From the NCBI GenBank assembly GCA_948474755.1, contig CAOLHI010000246.1, positions 186,001-250,000 of the forward strand: DNA of 64,000 bases, read 5' to 3'. This stretch comes from Ctenosaura bakeri (Eukaryota; Chordata; Lepidosauria; Squamata; Iguanidae). Positions 11,894 to 22,728 of this stretch are shown piece after piece (position 1 is the stretch's first letter; each line of letters starts with the position of its first letter). The notes beneath the pieces were generated by a model. The model was given only the letters and a program-made list of their open reading frames with translations, did no database searches and was not told the origin of the DNA. Made by a program: the position numbers and the translations under genes.

Positions 11894-12381
11894 GGCCCTT
11901 TCCACACGGGGTTAAAAAAATGGTGTAGAGCGACCTCTGGCGGAGGTCGTCTACACTGTAACATGGATTGGGGTGGACTACTTTTGTGTAGTTCCACACC
12001 CCAATCCACGCAGGGGCGACCAGAAGTGGCGGCGCTGCGTGCTTTTTGAAAACCACTTGTCTTGTGGTTTTTAAAAAGCACGGGGCATGCAGCCCCATGC
12101 AGCCCCATCGCAGCGCCTGGTGTGGATCTGCAGGCGCACGCAAGTGCGCGCCTGCAGACCGACCGGGGGGTGGGCTTCCAGCTGGTGAGCTTCTCCAGTT
12201 GGTGGAGAGCCTCCGCCAGCTGGAAGCCACCATTTTGGATGCCACGGGACGCCGCAGGAGGCCAACACATGTGGAGCGGCGAACTCGCGCTGCTCCACGT
12301 GGCGATGGACTTACCCGGCTGCAAGTAAGCTCCGTTTCAGCATGTTTCCGGGCGTTGCTTCCTCCGTGTGTGGAAAGGGCC
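11894..12381. mobile_element. GC-rich GGCC-ended DNA transposon, 488 bp
   Basis: The ends are GGCCCTTTCCACACGG and CCGTGTGTGGAAAGGGCC. The 3-bp target duplication is ATA (11891-11893 and 12382-12384). Inner inverted repeats include GACCTCTGGCGGAGGTC near 11931 and GATTGGGGTGGACTACTTTT against its complement near 11990. Related copies are at 42060, 53766 and 63566, in both orientations. Long open frames cross it on both strands, but they reflect high GC, not a protein. The 3-bp duplication suggests PIF/Harbinger, which is inferred. Confidence 0.8.
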
Positions 12382-12384
12382 ATA

Positions 12385-13129
12385 GCCTTTTTCACTAGAA
12401 TCATGATATCCTCCAACTGCAGAAAAAGGCATACTCCCAGACTTCCAAGGATTGTTGAGCCAAGGGTGGTTAAGCCTGGATGCGATCATCCAGGGCCTGC
12501 ATCCTGCATGTTCGAAAGGAAAGTTTGGATAGAGAAAATTTCTTCTATGGACACCCTTAGTTTATCATCAGATCCAAGCCAATCAGCATATTTCAAAGTG
12601 AATATGTTTCGGACTGAGGTTTTAATAACAGATTAGAGGATTAATTCTTGGGAAATATTCTTAAATAGGATTAAGGAAGCTAAAATAGGATCAGGAATCA
12701 AGACTCGCACATGCATTGTGTATACTAGGGAAATCAGTATTATACTTTTGTTGTTGTTCTTTCTGTAGATGGATGGTACCACCAAAATCTGACCTAAAGC
12801 CTCGCATTTTTGAACACATACTTTAATGTTTTTCACTGTAATTAATTGATTAATGTGTAGATCTTGCCAATAAATGTTCTCATCTTGAAAAAGTACCTAC
12901 TAATATGAAAGCCAAGGACAGCATCTTGGTTCACTGTCCTAGAAGCACCTCTTCACATTGTTCTCCTTTTGCCAGCAAGTAAGTACCTTTTAGTTAACCG
13001 GCCTTTAATATACAGTCACTCACAGGGAAGCTTCTTATTGAGATCTGTGCCTTTTTTTAAATTTTTGTTTGCTTTTAAAATAATTTTATACAGTTTTATA
13101 TTGCAAATTAACATTCCTTTGTCTCCTGA
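12385..13129. other. Unassigned sequence
   Basis: I recognise no gene or repeat between the GGCC element and the L1 fragment. AT-rich tracts are present but carry no diagnostic motif. Confidence 0.45.
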
Positions 13130-13930
13130 AACCTTTCTTTTAAATATGTTACACCAAATCGAAAAAGACTATATGAGATATTGGAGAATTATATTGTACA
13201 TGGTATTGATTGCAAGGATTACCTACACAAAATATTGGAAGAACTAACATGCCCCAGATACTGAGGAATGAGAGATCAAATTAGCAGAAATGATACTGAT
13301 GGATGATTTGACAATGGCACTTAAAGGTGAGACAAAAGAGAAAAATAAGGAAGAACTGAAACCAATTAAAAGATACATACAACAAAAATGGGCGATACAG
13401 ATGGAAATATGAAAATAAGAATGCAGAGTTAGAAGGGATAATAACAATAAGCAAAAATACGAGAAAAGGCAAGGGTTAAAAATTTTTTAAATAAGGCAAG
13501 TCACCTGAAAAAGGAAAAGACCAGAGGAAACTTGAAAAAATAAGTTATCAACCAAACAAGAGAAAGGAAGGAAGGAAGTTGAATTTGTATATAAAACTTT
13601 TATAGAAGTATGTTCATATAATGTAGAATAAAGCAGATAATGAATTTAAAGAATTTATATGTAAGATAAAGCAGAATATAGAAGATATATATATGTAATA
13701 CATTTAAATGATATATATGTATATGTAGAATTAGATTTAAGAGAACGTAAGCAAAGGAAATGACATAATATTAATTGAAGAAGAAGAAGAAGAAGAAGTT
13801 TTTGGATAGGTATACAAATTCGATTGCTTTTTTTGTTTTTTATATATTTATAAAAAGAATGAATGATTATTTGTAAATATTGATTGTTATAATGTTTATA
13901 ACAAAAAATAAAATAATAATTTTATACTAT
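13130..13930 (+). mobile_element. Decayed L1 3' end (ORF2 C-terminal remnant)
   Basis: The translation near 13180-13250 gives VLIARITYTKYWKN, resembling the L1 ORF2 C-terminal block 'aAriliAkyWK', followed by charged lysine-rich sequence broken by stops. The 3' part is AT-rich, with a (GAA)n run at about 13777-13798 and an A-rich tail with ATAAAATAATAA near 13908. It is 5'-truncated and old. Confidence 0.6.
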
Positions 13931-13964
13931 TTTAAATGTGATGATTTTAATTGTTTTTTAAATT

Positions 13965-14056
13965 GTATTGTCAGGTTTTAATTGATTTCTTTGTGAGACA
14001 CCTTGATCCCATTCCAGGAGAAGGATAGGATATAAATAAAATAAATACATACATAA
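13965..14056 (+). mobile_element. L2-type LINE 3' tail
   Basis: TTGTGAGACACCTTGATCCC, then AGGATAGGATATAAATAAAA, matches the common L2-like 3' end ('gtgagccgcc...gggatataaataaa') and ends in an ATAAATACATACATAA-type simple tail. Only the tail is present. Confidence 0.55.
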
Positions 14057-14367
14057 TAACATTTAGTATATAATGTTTCATGGTGTGCATCTGCTGAAAC
14101 AGGAGTGAGCAATGTCTGACACATGACTGGCACCCTGCTCCTAAAAGTTATTTTATCAGACTCTTGAAGCTATGTTGTAGGCCAACAGCCCTGAGAAAAG
14201 AGAAGGAAGCTCTCCCAAGACAAGGGCAGGCCAGATGTAGCCTGTGGGGCACATATTTAGGATGATCATAGGAAAAAGCTGATGAGATTTGGATGACAGT
14301 GAGTTGGGCAGAAGGCAGTTCTGACATCTGATCTGCAGTTGATCAGCAAGGATTTCTGAACAATTTA

Positions 14368-14551
14368 TTGTTGTTGTGTGCCTTCAGGTCTTTTCCGACT
14401 TATGGCAACCCTAAAGGCAAATCTATCACAGGGTTTCCTAGGCAAAATGTGCCCTTAGGTTTGCCTTTACATTCCTGTAAGGCTGAGAGAGTGTGACTTG
14501 TCCATGGTCACCCAAACAATAGCAGTAACAAAATCTACTCCTGAAATTAAA
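14368..14551 (-). mobile_element. tRNA-derived SINE with L2-type tail, minus orientation
   Basis: On the plus strand it reads TTGTTGTTGTGTGCCTTCAG, TTTTCCGACTTATGGCAACC, then AGGCTGAGAGAGTGTGACTT and GGTCACCCA. This is the reverse of the tail, body and tRNA-like region order seen in the 7018 copy. The tRNA-related 5' end is truncated after 'cacccaaacaat'. Confidence 0.75.
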
Positions 14552-16319
14552 GAGGGGAAAAAAGTGTGGGATGACTAGGAATGTATATATGTATCCTGGA
14601 AGGACTGTAAGTTCCCTTCAGTTCTAGTTTTGGAAAATACATTTCTGGGCTCAAAACTAGGTATATGCTTTTTGCCATATATATCATAGGCTTCTGGTAA
14701 TATCACCACAACCTACAAAATTAAATCCTTGATGCTTGCAATCAGGCAATCCCTTCTTCAAAACAACTTCTCCAACCTCAGTTTAGCCACATCTACTGTT
14801 CTTTAAGCAATTTAGTGTATAGTTTATCACAAATCTGCCAACAAGTTGTAACTGGATTTAAATTATATAGTATCTTTTTCCTGGGGAAATGAACACACTG
14901 CAGTATAACACTGGTTGTTACACTTTCCTGAATTCTGAGTACTGGATTTTCTGCCACCATTTTCCATGTCATGTATTGACTTGGATAATTTCTACAAAGC
15001 AAATTGGACAATGTTTCATAGATTTTGAGCAATTAGATGTGCTTTACAGGAAAGGGTCAGCCACTGAACATGTACCTGTACTCCACGGCATTTGGAAAAT
15101 GCCTTAGCATTTGGGTTATCTCATCTCACAAAATATTTCAGGGAGTAAACAGTCCAAAGATATTTTCCAGTGTCAAACTCTCTGTAATAAGTATTTTAAG
15201 GTGCTTATCTCTATGGTATCTAAGCAACAAGCTTAACAAGCTTTTAAGGGAAAAATAGGTATTTCAAGTATGCAGAAGTGTGTAGAAAGGTAACTGGAAA
15301 TATCTGAAGAGTCAGAGCCATGATCTCGAGGTCTAGGTCTAGAATCCACGGTTTCTGACATTTCTGATCCCCCTCTGTTGACCCCTCCCCCCAAAAAAAT
15401 ATCTAGGGTTCAATTTCATTGGCAGAGAAGGGGGAGAAATCCTGGGAAAGAATATAACATAAATCTCCTTCAACAGCTCAAACACCTACCACAGGCTGAT
15501 TGGGTTCCCTTTATTTAGTCTTGTGGTTTAACATTTAAACAGCATCATAGTGGTCTAGGCAATGTCCAGGCAACAACTGAGTTGTACAGAGAGAATTTTG
15601 TCAGTAATCACCGAGTGATAAAAGTGGCTGAATTCAAATCTCTCCTTTGAGAAGAAGATTTGCTGCACGTGAGTCATTCCACAAATAGGCATTCTGAAGA
15701 GAACATTCCCCTTTAGCTCGAGTCTTCATTCTTCAAATCATGTGCCTGCTCAGGTGTAAGCATAAATTCACCATTTCAGAAACACCAAATATGAATTCTG
15801 AAACACACACACACATAAACACACACACTTTTTCTTTGTACATTACAGACAGTTGAAACCCAACTTCCATATGTTTTTATTGAGTAAGTAGAAAACTGTG
15901 TTGTTAGGAGGGGAAAATGTCTAGATGATTTGATTCCCTTTATTCTGCTTAATAAAAGTACTAACATGTCAATAGTTACACGAACAGATAAATGGTTCAA
16001 TCAGGACCGTGGTATTAAGGATACATGGTACTGCACTGGCTAAATCCAATATTCAGTAGCTGTTTTTTTGTTTGTCGTTCTCAGGATTTACTGATTTTCA
16101 TGTCTCAGTCAACAGCCCTTTTCTCTTGCTCTAATAGTTTATAGTTTAGCATTTGTTCTTCTGAAAATTGCTGTGATTCACAAATCCTCAAACCCAAATT
16201 AGCCTCCCAGATACATTAAGCCTTGGCCTGGGTGATAGGAATAAAAAGAAGAATTCTCTCTTGATTTGGCAATAGGATGAATACCATGATAAAACTTTTT
16301 TTAAAAAAAGACAGTAACC
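14552..16319. other. Unassigned sequence
   Basis: No gene is recognised. A short impure (AC)n tract is at 15801-15828. Several short frames exist, none with a recognisable domain. Confidence 0.45.
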
Positions 16320-16480
16320 AGAAAGATAAAGCAGTCTTTATCACATAAAATTAATTGTTTAGCAGTGCTGAGCTCTGGTGAACAGCTGAGCGTGACTCAG
16401 CCTTGGACACGTGTGCCTTGCTCTCTGCAATGTTTCATTTCAATATGAGAGCAGATTGTAGATTTTCTTGTGTGATTGAC
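16320..16480. promoter_or_regulatory. Candidate regulatory cluster: AP-1/MAF site and E-boxes
   Basis: Within about 50 bp lie TGCTGAGCTC (16367-16376), the E-box CAGCTG (16383-16388), TGACTCAGC (16393-16401, an exact AP-1/NF-E2 core) and ACACGTGT (16407-16414). The surrounding sequence at about 16080-16560 shows no transposon signature. The motifs are seen directly; enhancer activity and conservation are inference. Confidence 0.25.
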
Positions 16481-17035
16481 AATGACTAAGCTCCAAAGAC
16501 ACTAGAGCTTGAGTCATGGCACTTGTTTTTGTCCAAACACGATAGCAAAATAAATTACTTAGCAGGGGGTGAGGAAGAAACAAAAGGTCTATAAACCTTA
16601 AAATGAGTGTCAAGATTTTTTTAAAAAAAAGATCTCTAGCACAATAGTGAACAATTTTGAGGCTGCATCAGAAATAATACTGGCAATGTTTTACTCCAGG
16701 CTGAGAATTGTGTAGTGTCTGCAGGCTGCATACATCCCCTGGCCATGTGGGTATCCTTCATGGACCCCTTCAGATCTGCCCCTCAAGCTGAAAGTATATC
16801 ATCAAGATGAGTGGAATCACCATTTTTGGAAGCTTCCAAGACTGGCAATTCTGTTTTAAAATCAAGCACAACCCCACATAAAATGTACCTTGTTTCACGA
16901 AAAATATGGTTCTACAAAATCAGAACTGGAGTTCTGTCACTTCTGCTTGTGTTGAATGGGGGGCTGATACACCTCATAATAAGTCCAGAGTGCTAAAAAT
17001 TGAGCTCTAGACCCTACTCGTTGCCACCAGAGCTT
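16481..17035. other. Unassigned sequence
   Basis: No gene or clear repeat is recognised. The short open frame at 16811-16996 has no recognisable motif. Confidence 0.4.
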
Positions 17036-17180
17036 GCCTGTTCTTGTTGTGTGCCCTCAAGTCATTTCCCAATTATAGGGGGTCTAAGGTGAAACTAACA
17101 TGGGGTTTTCTTGGCAAATTTTGTTTAGATAGGGCTTGCCAGGGCCTTCTTCTGAAGCAGAGAGAGTGTTGGTTTACACC
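17036..17180 (-). mobile_element. tRNA-derived SINE with L2-type tail, minus orientation, truncated
   Basis: The plus strand shows TTGTTGTGTGCCCTCAAGTC, then CATGGGGTTTTCTTGGCAA and AAGCAGAGAGAGTGTTGG. Tail and body are present, while the tRNA-like part is missing. Confidence 0.7.
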
Positions 17181-17221
17181 TGCTTTAATTCAGTATGTTC
17201 AGGCAAATTATTCTACACCCT

Positions 17222-17280
17222 GAACCATGGCAGTTAAGGGAGAATCTTAGTGCTATAACTGTTTAATATGAAAGGGCCCC
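17222..17280. mobile_element. Right half of a GGCC-type palindromic MITE
   Basis: AACCATGGCAGTTAAGG, then TTAGTGCTATAACTGTTTAA and TATGAAAGGGCCCC match the right arm of the elements at 9666-9873 and 1797-1971. The left arm is not visible. Confidence 0.5.
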
Positions 17281-18244
17281 AGAACAATTTTTGCCTGAAT
17301 AGGAAACAGCAATATGTGCACAGGGCACAGGGCCATGTATGTATGTCCAGTGCCAACATCCCCTCATGTGCTATTTCTGTTCACTCCATTCCAGACCTTT
17401 CCAGACCAAATGCAACATGGGTAGAATCCTTTACCAAGTCAGGAGCCCTGCAACAGAAGGTCTCCCAATCACACGGAAGCTTCTCCTCACATTCAAGTTC
17501 ATCATATACAAATCCTCTTTATTCTTTTTAGGACAGGGGAGGGAGAGGAACAATTGGAAAGCTGGGGGAGCAACAGTTAGGGGTGCAGCACATATACCTT
17601 CTTATCTCCAATAAATGTAACTATTTTTGTGGAATACAGGTCAGAGATTACTACTTTTGCAGTGTTGTGGACACTTACCTTCAATGGGACTGCCTTCTTC
17701 CCAGTGTCCCTACTGCCCAGAACTTGGAAACATTACTGTGCATGATGGCTGGACAATTCTGGGAGCTGTAGTTCCCAAAAGTAACACTCCCAAGCTATGT
17801 CATTGTCCACTTACTTGCTTTGACCCTTTGGGCCTGAAAGGAGAAGACAAGGCAATCAGAGACTGGTACTCCTCTCTGTATTGTCACAGCTCACACACTT
17901 AAGGAGGGCAGGTGAACCAGCTACAACAGTAAGGAGGAAGTAAAAGGCCATGGAGCTCTGTGGTTTGTTCGTTTTGGCAGTGCTATCAAATGGTGATTAT
18001 AAACAGATTACTATAAACCTATAGGAAGAGAGTTTCCAGCCCATGGACTTAATATGGCCCTTAGAGGGTTTGGATCTGACTTTCAGAGAGCCTAGGTCCC
18101 CATCCTGAAGCCCTGTCTGCTCCTGGCTATTAGGAAAAGAGAAAGAATATTGTAGACAACAAGGACTCCCCACCACCACTCTCAGCTGGAATATCACTCT
18201 TCTTCCTTCTTCATTGACAGCATCCTGCTGAAAAGACCTAAATA
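17281..18244. other. Mostly unassigned; one short repeat remnant
   Basis: At about 17752-17800 the text CTGGGAGCTGTAGTTCCCAA, then AAGTAACACTCCCAAGC resembles a second piece near 34245-34290 (GGGGTTGTAGTTCAAAAAAG then TAACTTTTCC). That suggests a dispersed repeat of unknown class. No gene is seen. Confidence 0.4.
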
Positions 18245-18294
18245 GCCTAGAGGTACAAATTCCCATCTGATCTTGGAAGCTAAACAGGTTGATC
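18245..18294 (+). mobile_element. 5S-derived SINE, left part, split by an LTR element
   Basis: CATCTGATCTTGGAAGCTAA then ACAGG matches the 5S rRNA internal region (gatctcggaagctaagcagg). The match stops at the LTR start at 18295 and resumes at 19209. Confidence 0.7.
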
Positions 18295-19208
18295 TGTTAC
18301 CAGGCCATAAACTCCCACATTTTGATATGATCTAATTGGCAAAATATAATAATTAGCATAAGATATAAATTATACTTATGGCTGGCAAGGCCATGTGGAA
18401 GAAAGGGACACTGGCTGGGAGTAGGTCAGAGATGATCTCAGCATGGCCAGGTCAAAAGTTCACTGAAATTAGCCAAGAAAGCCTGACTTAATGGCTCTGA
18501 GCTAATCCTATCAACTGCCAAACTCAGAACACAATAAGGTACCTGGATGCAGAGGCCAGGAACCCTACTGTGTGCATATCCAACTGCAGCTAGCCCAGAA
18601 ACCCCTACTCAACCAAGACATTGAAACCAAGCAGTCCATTCCAGACCCCACTGTCTGTGTTGCAACTCCCATTGTTCACTAGGCTAGGACAGCAATCAAC
18701 TCATACCCCTTCAGGGAGTGAAACAGAGTATATAAAGCCTTAGTTTTGAGAAGGCAGTTGCAGTCAGATGAAACACTGGACTCCACTATGTCACTCTGAA
18801 TCCTGACTTGTCTGCCCTTAGACAGAAGTCTAAGTCACATTTCAACTTCTTCACTACTCTTCTGGACTGGTAAATATAACCCCCCCCCAAAAAAAAAACC
18901 CTTCATCTTCTCTATCCACAACCTTTTCTTCCCTTTCTCCTTCAGTTAGCTCTTGTGTGAATGTTTGATGGTTTGTATTTTGTGTGCATGCATGAGTGAA
19001 TTCCCATCAATAAAACACATTTTTAGCTTACTTTTGAATCTTTGGCTGGTTCTTTTCCTGCATGTGCCTGTAAACATTGGTAGAAAAGGTCTCGCTAAGT
19101 TGCCCCGCTCTTGCAAGCCTCCTCTTTGAGCTAATGCATTCCCCATATTTGCATTGAGGCACTGGCATCACAGGTTGGCTTTTGTGGCACCCACATTTTG
19201 AGGTAACA
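18295..19208 (+). mobile_element. Solo LTR-like element, 914 bp
   Basis: The element runs from TGTTACC to GGTAACA, giving the TG...CA termini of a retroviral or Ty3/Gypsy LTR. It has a TATA box (TATATAAA, 18729-18736) and a polyadenylation signal (AATAAA, 19009-19014), in LTR order U3-R-U5. It interrupts a 5S-derived SINE. Flanking bases GATC and AACC do not form an exact duplication. The LTR at 48282-49188 is nearly the same length, with the same termini, signal spacing and a similar U5 end, so they look like one family. No internal coding region is present. ERV versus Gypsy is undecided. Confidence 0.65.
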
Positions 19209-19240
19209 AACCCTGGTTAGTACTTGGATGGGAGAAATAG
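19209..19240 (+). mobile_element. 5S-derived SINE, right part after the LTR
   Basis: CCCTGGTTAGTACTTGGATG then GGAGA matches the 5S rRNA segment 'cctggttagtacttggatgggaga'. It directly continues the left part that ends at 18294. After about 19237 the sequence changes to L1-like. Confidence 0.75.
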
Positions 19241-20265
19241 AGATTTCAACAATCACTTTATAAGAAGATCATTACTAAAGGTATGAAAGAGATATAAGAC
19301 AAGATGTTGTCTACAGACACCACTATGGATTTCTTCCCATGAGGCATTTTATGAAAAAGAGAACATTCCACATGACAAATGGATTATATAGAAAGATTTG
19401 ATGGAATTGCAAGAAGATAGTCTAGTAATTAAAACTCAAGAAGAACTTAAAAGGAATCTCATGTCATTGGTTACTGTGCAGATAACTCAGAGAAAAATTG
19501 AAAATAGATCTAAAATTGAATGGTTTTGAAAAAAAATAGAATTAGAATCAATAATATCCACTGAAAATCAAGACTATATCAAAGGTTTATACAATATTGC
19601 TAAAATGGAATATAGAAGATAAAACAATTAAAGAACCAATGATAAAATAGGCACAAAATATAGGTCATCCAATAAATCTCAATCAATGGGGAAAAAACTT
19701 GGAACAAAAAAGAGAAATATACTGCATGCCCAGATATTAGGCAAAATATATAAAAAATGCATTGTTGGTGGTATCTTTCTCCAGATAAATTATCCAAAAT
19801 GTACAAGAATTATGATAACAAATGCTGGAAATGTGATACAGTCAGAGGTACCTTCTATCATCTTTGATGGTCTTGTAAAAGAGTTAAAAAAAAAAAAAAG
19901 GAAAACCATACACATTCAAATTGAAAAATATATTAAGAATTCATTTGGAGCTGACACCATAACTGTATCTACCAGGAATGACAGAAGAAAAACTGGAAAA
20001 AAGATATAGAAAAGTACTATTTTACATGACTGCAGCTGCCAGAATTATACTTGCACAAAATTAGAATTAAAAGAAAACTTTCTACAAAATGAACTGAATT
20101 TTAAAAACTAATCCACGTGGCACTTACAAATAAATTGACATTTTTATTAAGAGAAGAGAGTATCAAAAATTTTACAGCTATGTGGGACACAGTAATTTCT
20201 TATCTAAGAAACACTTGAGGAGAACTAGTAATAACAAGTTTTGGAGTATGAAAGTAATAGGTTAT
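19241..20265 (+). mobile_element. Decayed L1 3' end (ORF2 C-terminal remnant)
   Basis: Near 19824-19885 the translation gives [20 protein letters not shown], the Cys/His motif (C..C...H...C) at the end of L1 ORF2. Upstream are lysine-rich segments typical of the ORF2 C-terminal third, and downstream is 'taaarIilAq'. Many stops are present. It is 5'-truncated and inactive. It abuts the 5S SINE right part. Confidence 0.7.
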
Positions 20266-22621
20266 CTTTATATCTAAATATCAAAAAATACTGAAGGAGA
20301 TGCCATTCTGAACTCCAGTTCATTGTTAAAGAGAAATTTTTCTCTTGTTCTTGATCGTTGCTGGTTATCTGTAACTTAGAAAAGGGGGAAATGAGCATGA
20401 CTTGGAAAGCCCTGTCAATCAAGACAAGAGTCAAGATATTATGCTAGAATAATTGGATGACCTAAGAAACCAGGAAAATAGCAACCAAATGAAATCCAAT
20501 GGTGCAAAACCTAATGACAACCATTTTTCTCAACTTCAGAGGATACATCAGCTAGAAATAATAGGAGGAAAGAGAACGATGAATATCAATCAATAGCTAG
20601 ATATGAGCAAGCAATGTGAAGCTGAATTCCAAGAAGATACAATGTTATGAATATGAAAAACTCTACTGCATAACATGATTGGTGGACATGCATTTCCCTG
20701 CATGTGTTTACAAATGCAAATAAAATCACAACCTGTCAGTGCTACAGATTTTTGTCAGGAATAAGGCATTTTTCTGTGCAGCTGCAAAGGGGTGAATTTC
20801 AAGATGGTCAGCTGATCAGACCAAATTATTTTTGCATTCGTCCACCACAGAAAAGCTTTTTCACTTTCTACACGGAGACAAGGTGTCACAATATCTGGGC
20901 TCAGGGCGCTCCCACCCACCCACCGAAACAGCTACACCACGTATGAACAGCTGGGTACCTTTCTTCAAGAACAAAAACAATAGCAGTAAATTCTCCGCCT
21001 TGAACAATTATCTCACCTATCAGTAAAAAGCAAGAAAATAAGACCCATGAAGCAGTGGGGAAGAAAAACTTCTGTGCAATGGAATTTTCAATTGGGGCAA
21101 TACAGTTAAATATCTTTCATGTGTGTGTGAGAGAGTGAGTGTGTTTCCCAATTAAGTTTATATGTTGTTGTTAACAGTGGATTATGATAACTTAATGTTC
21201 ATTTATCTTTCTGTCAATTACAACACACCAAGTCACATTTAAAGTTTCACATTTTCTTCCTTCAGTTTTTCAGTTTGTAACATTACGAAAAATGCCTTCC
21301 AGTACTCAATTATTGGCATGTGTAGGAAGCAGGGAAGTACAAAATTTAAATTACAATTTGCATTTTTCCATTTTGGCTTAAAAAGAATTTTCAAAAGGCA
21401 AGGCACTGATTTCCTCCCCCTCCATCTCCCCCTCCTTCTCCTCCTGCACATTTTGAGGAGTTGGTACAGCACAGTGAATCAGTATGCATATCTGAACCCT
21501 TGGGATGTGTTCACCTCAGCTCACTAGGTTTTTGACAGAAATTCAAGAACTGGAATGGATTCAGTGACTCCTTTTTTGTGTGTACTATTAATTTTTAAAG
21601 CCTTCAATAATTCACAGTGATGGACCATTTCTCCTGCAATCTGAATGCCCATTTTCCTCCCAGCATAAGATTCCTGTGTTTTGCTTACAATATTAGCAAA
21701 AGATGCTTCTTGTTCTTGTCAATCATACAGAGATTGTAGTATTTACAACTGTGCCATAGCATGATATTGCATGTTCCAGGTGACTACCAAATAATACTTG
21801 CTAATGTCTTGCCTTTAAAGAGCAACCCTCCACATACAATAAGGGTGAGCTTATACCACCTTAAAGCAGGTGTTTATTTTCTGAGCACTTATTCTCTCCA
21901 GTTGAAAGTAAGGCTACCTAAATTGACTTTGCTGGACTTGCTTTGCCTAAATTTTGTTAAATCTATCTCCATTTCTGGAGGTATGGAGACTACCTGAGAA
22001 ACCCACTGCTCCTTTCCAAAGAAGGAATCTGTGAGTTTCAAACTGGATAGGGACTGATTTGAAGTTTTAAGGAGAACTGGTGAATCACAATTTTTGGCCC
22101 TATTTTTATTTTTCTCCCAAGTTAGTCCAGATCCATTGAAGAAGTGGCCTTTGGAGCCTGATTTACACACTATTCCTCCTGTAACATCTAAAGGCAAGAT
22201 GTGGACCATGCCTGAGATCCTACATCTGTATGGAGCTATGATCCTGGTTTCCCCACTGACTGGCAGCTGTCAAGGGGAGAGGCTGCTGCTGTCAAGAGGG
22301 GAGCTGCTGCTGTCTCTGGTGAGAGAAGGAGGGTAGAAATGATTCAGATCATAGAGAACTCAACTTTCTCTGAAATAAGGTATTTACCTGCCAATTAAAG
22401 CCAGGAAGGATGAAATTCCACAATGGGGCATACAGAGCTTACAGTCACTTACTGTACCTCAAAAGCTGAAGGTATCTAAGAGCCTCCTTAGATGATCACA
22501 GTGCATGTCACACCATGCAAAATATATGAGACAATATTTCATAAACTATCTTGAGCCTGTCCCTGTTCCAGAAAGCTAAAAATCCTGAAGATATTGAATA
22601 ATGCTTGGAGAACCCTACACT
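20266..22621. other. Unassigned sequence
   Basis: No gene family is recognised. A minus-strand open frame at 21889-22209 and a short imperfect tandem (GAGGCTGCTGCTGTC and GAGCTGCTGCTGTC) at about 22279-22320 are the only features I noted. Short TG/AG runs lie near 21121-21146. Confidence 0.4.
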
Positions 22622-22728
22622 AAGGCCTTGCCCCTCCCTAAACTGCAAACCCCAGGATTCCATAGGAGGTTGAAAGTGGAATCATAGCTCTATAACAGTC
22701 TATAACAGTCTAGTGCGGAAATGGCCCA
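22622..22728. mobile_element. Truncated palindromic GGCC MITE (right arm)
   Basis: GCAAACCCCAGGATTCCATA, then TTGAAAGTGGAATCATAGCT and AGTGCGGAAATGGCC match the right arms at 2103-2282 and 61772-61933. A TCTATAACAG unit is duplicated in tandem near the end. The left arm is absent or highly decayed. Confidence 0.6.

Noticed and set aside
11797..12636. Overlapping open frames of 75-196 residues on both strands
   Set aside because: They coincide with the GC-rich, palindromic GGCC element, have no known domain, and similar frames appear at 42 kb and 54 kb wherever the element occurs.
21889..22209. 106-residue minus-strand open frame as a host exon
   Set aside because: No recognisable domain and no support beyond an open frame; I could not separate it from chance.
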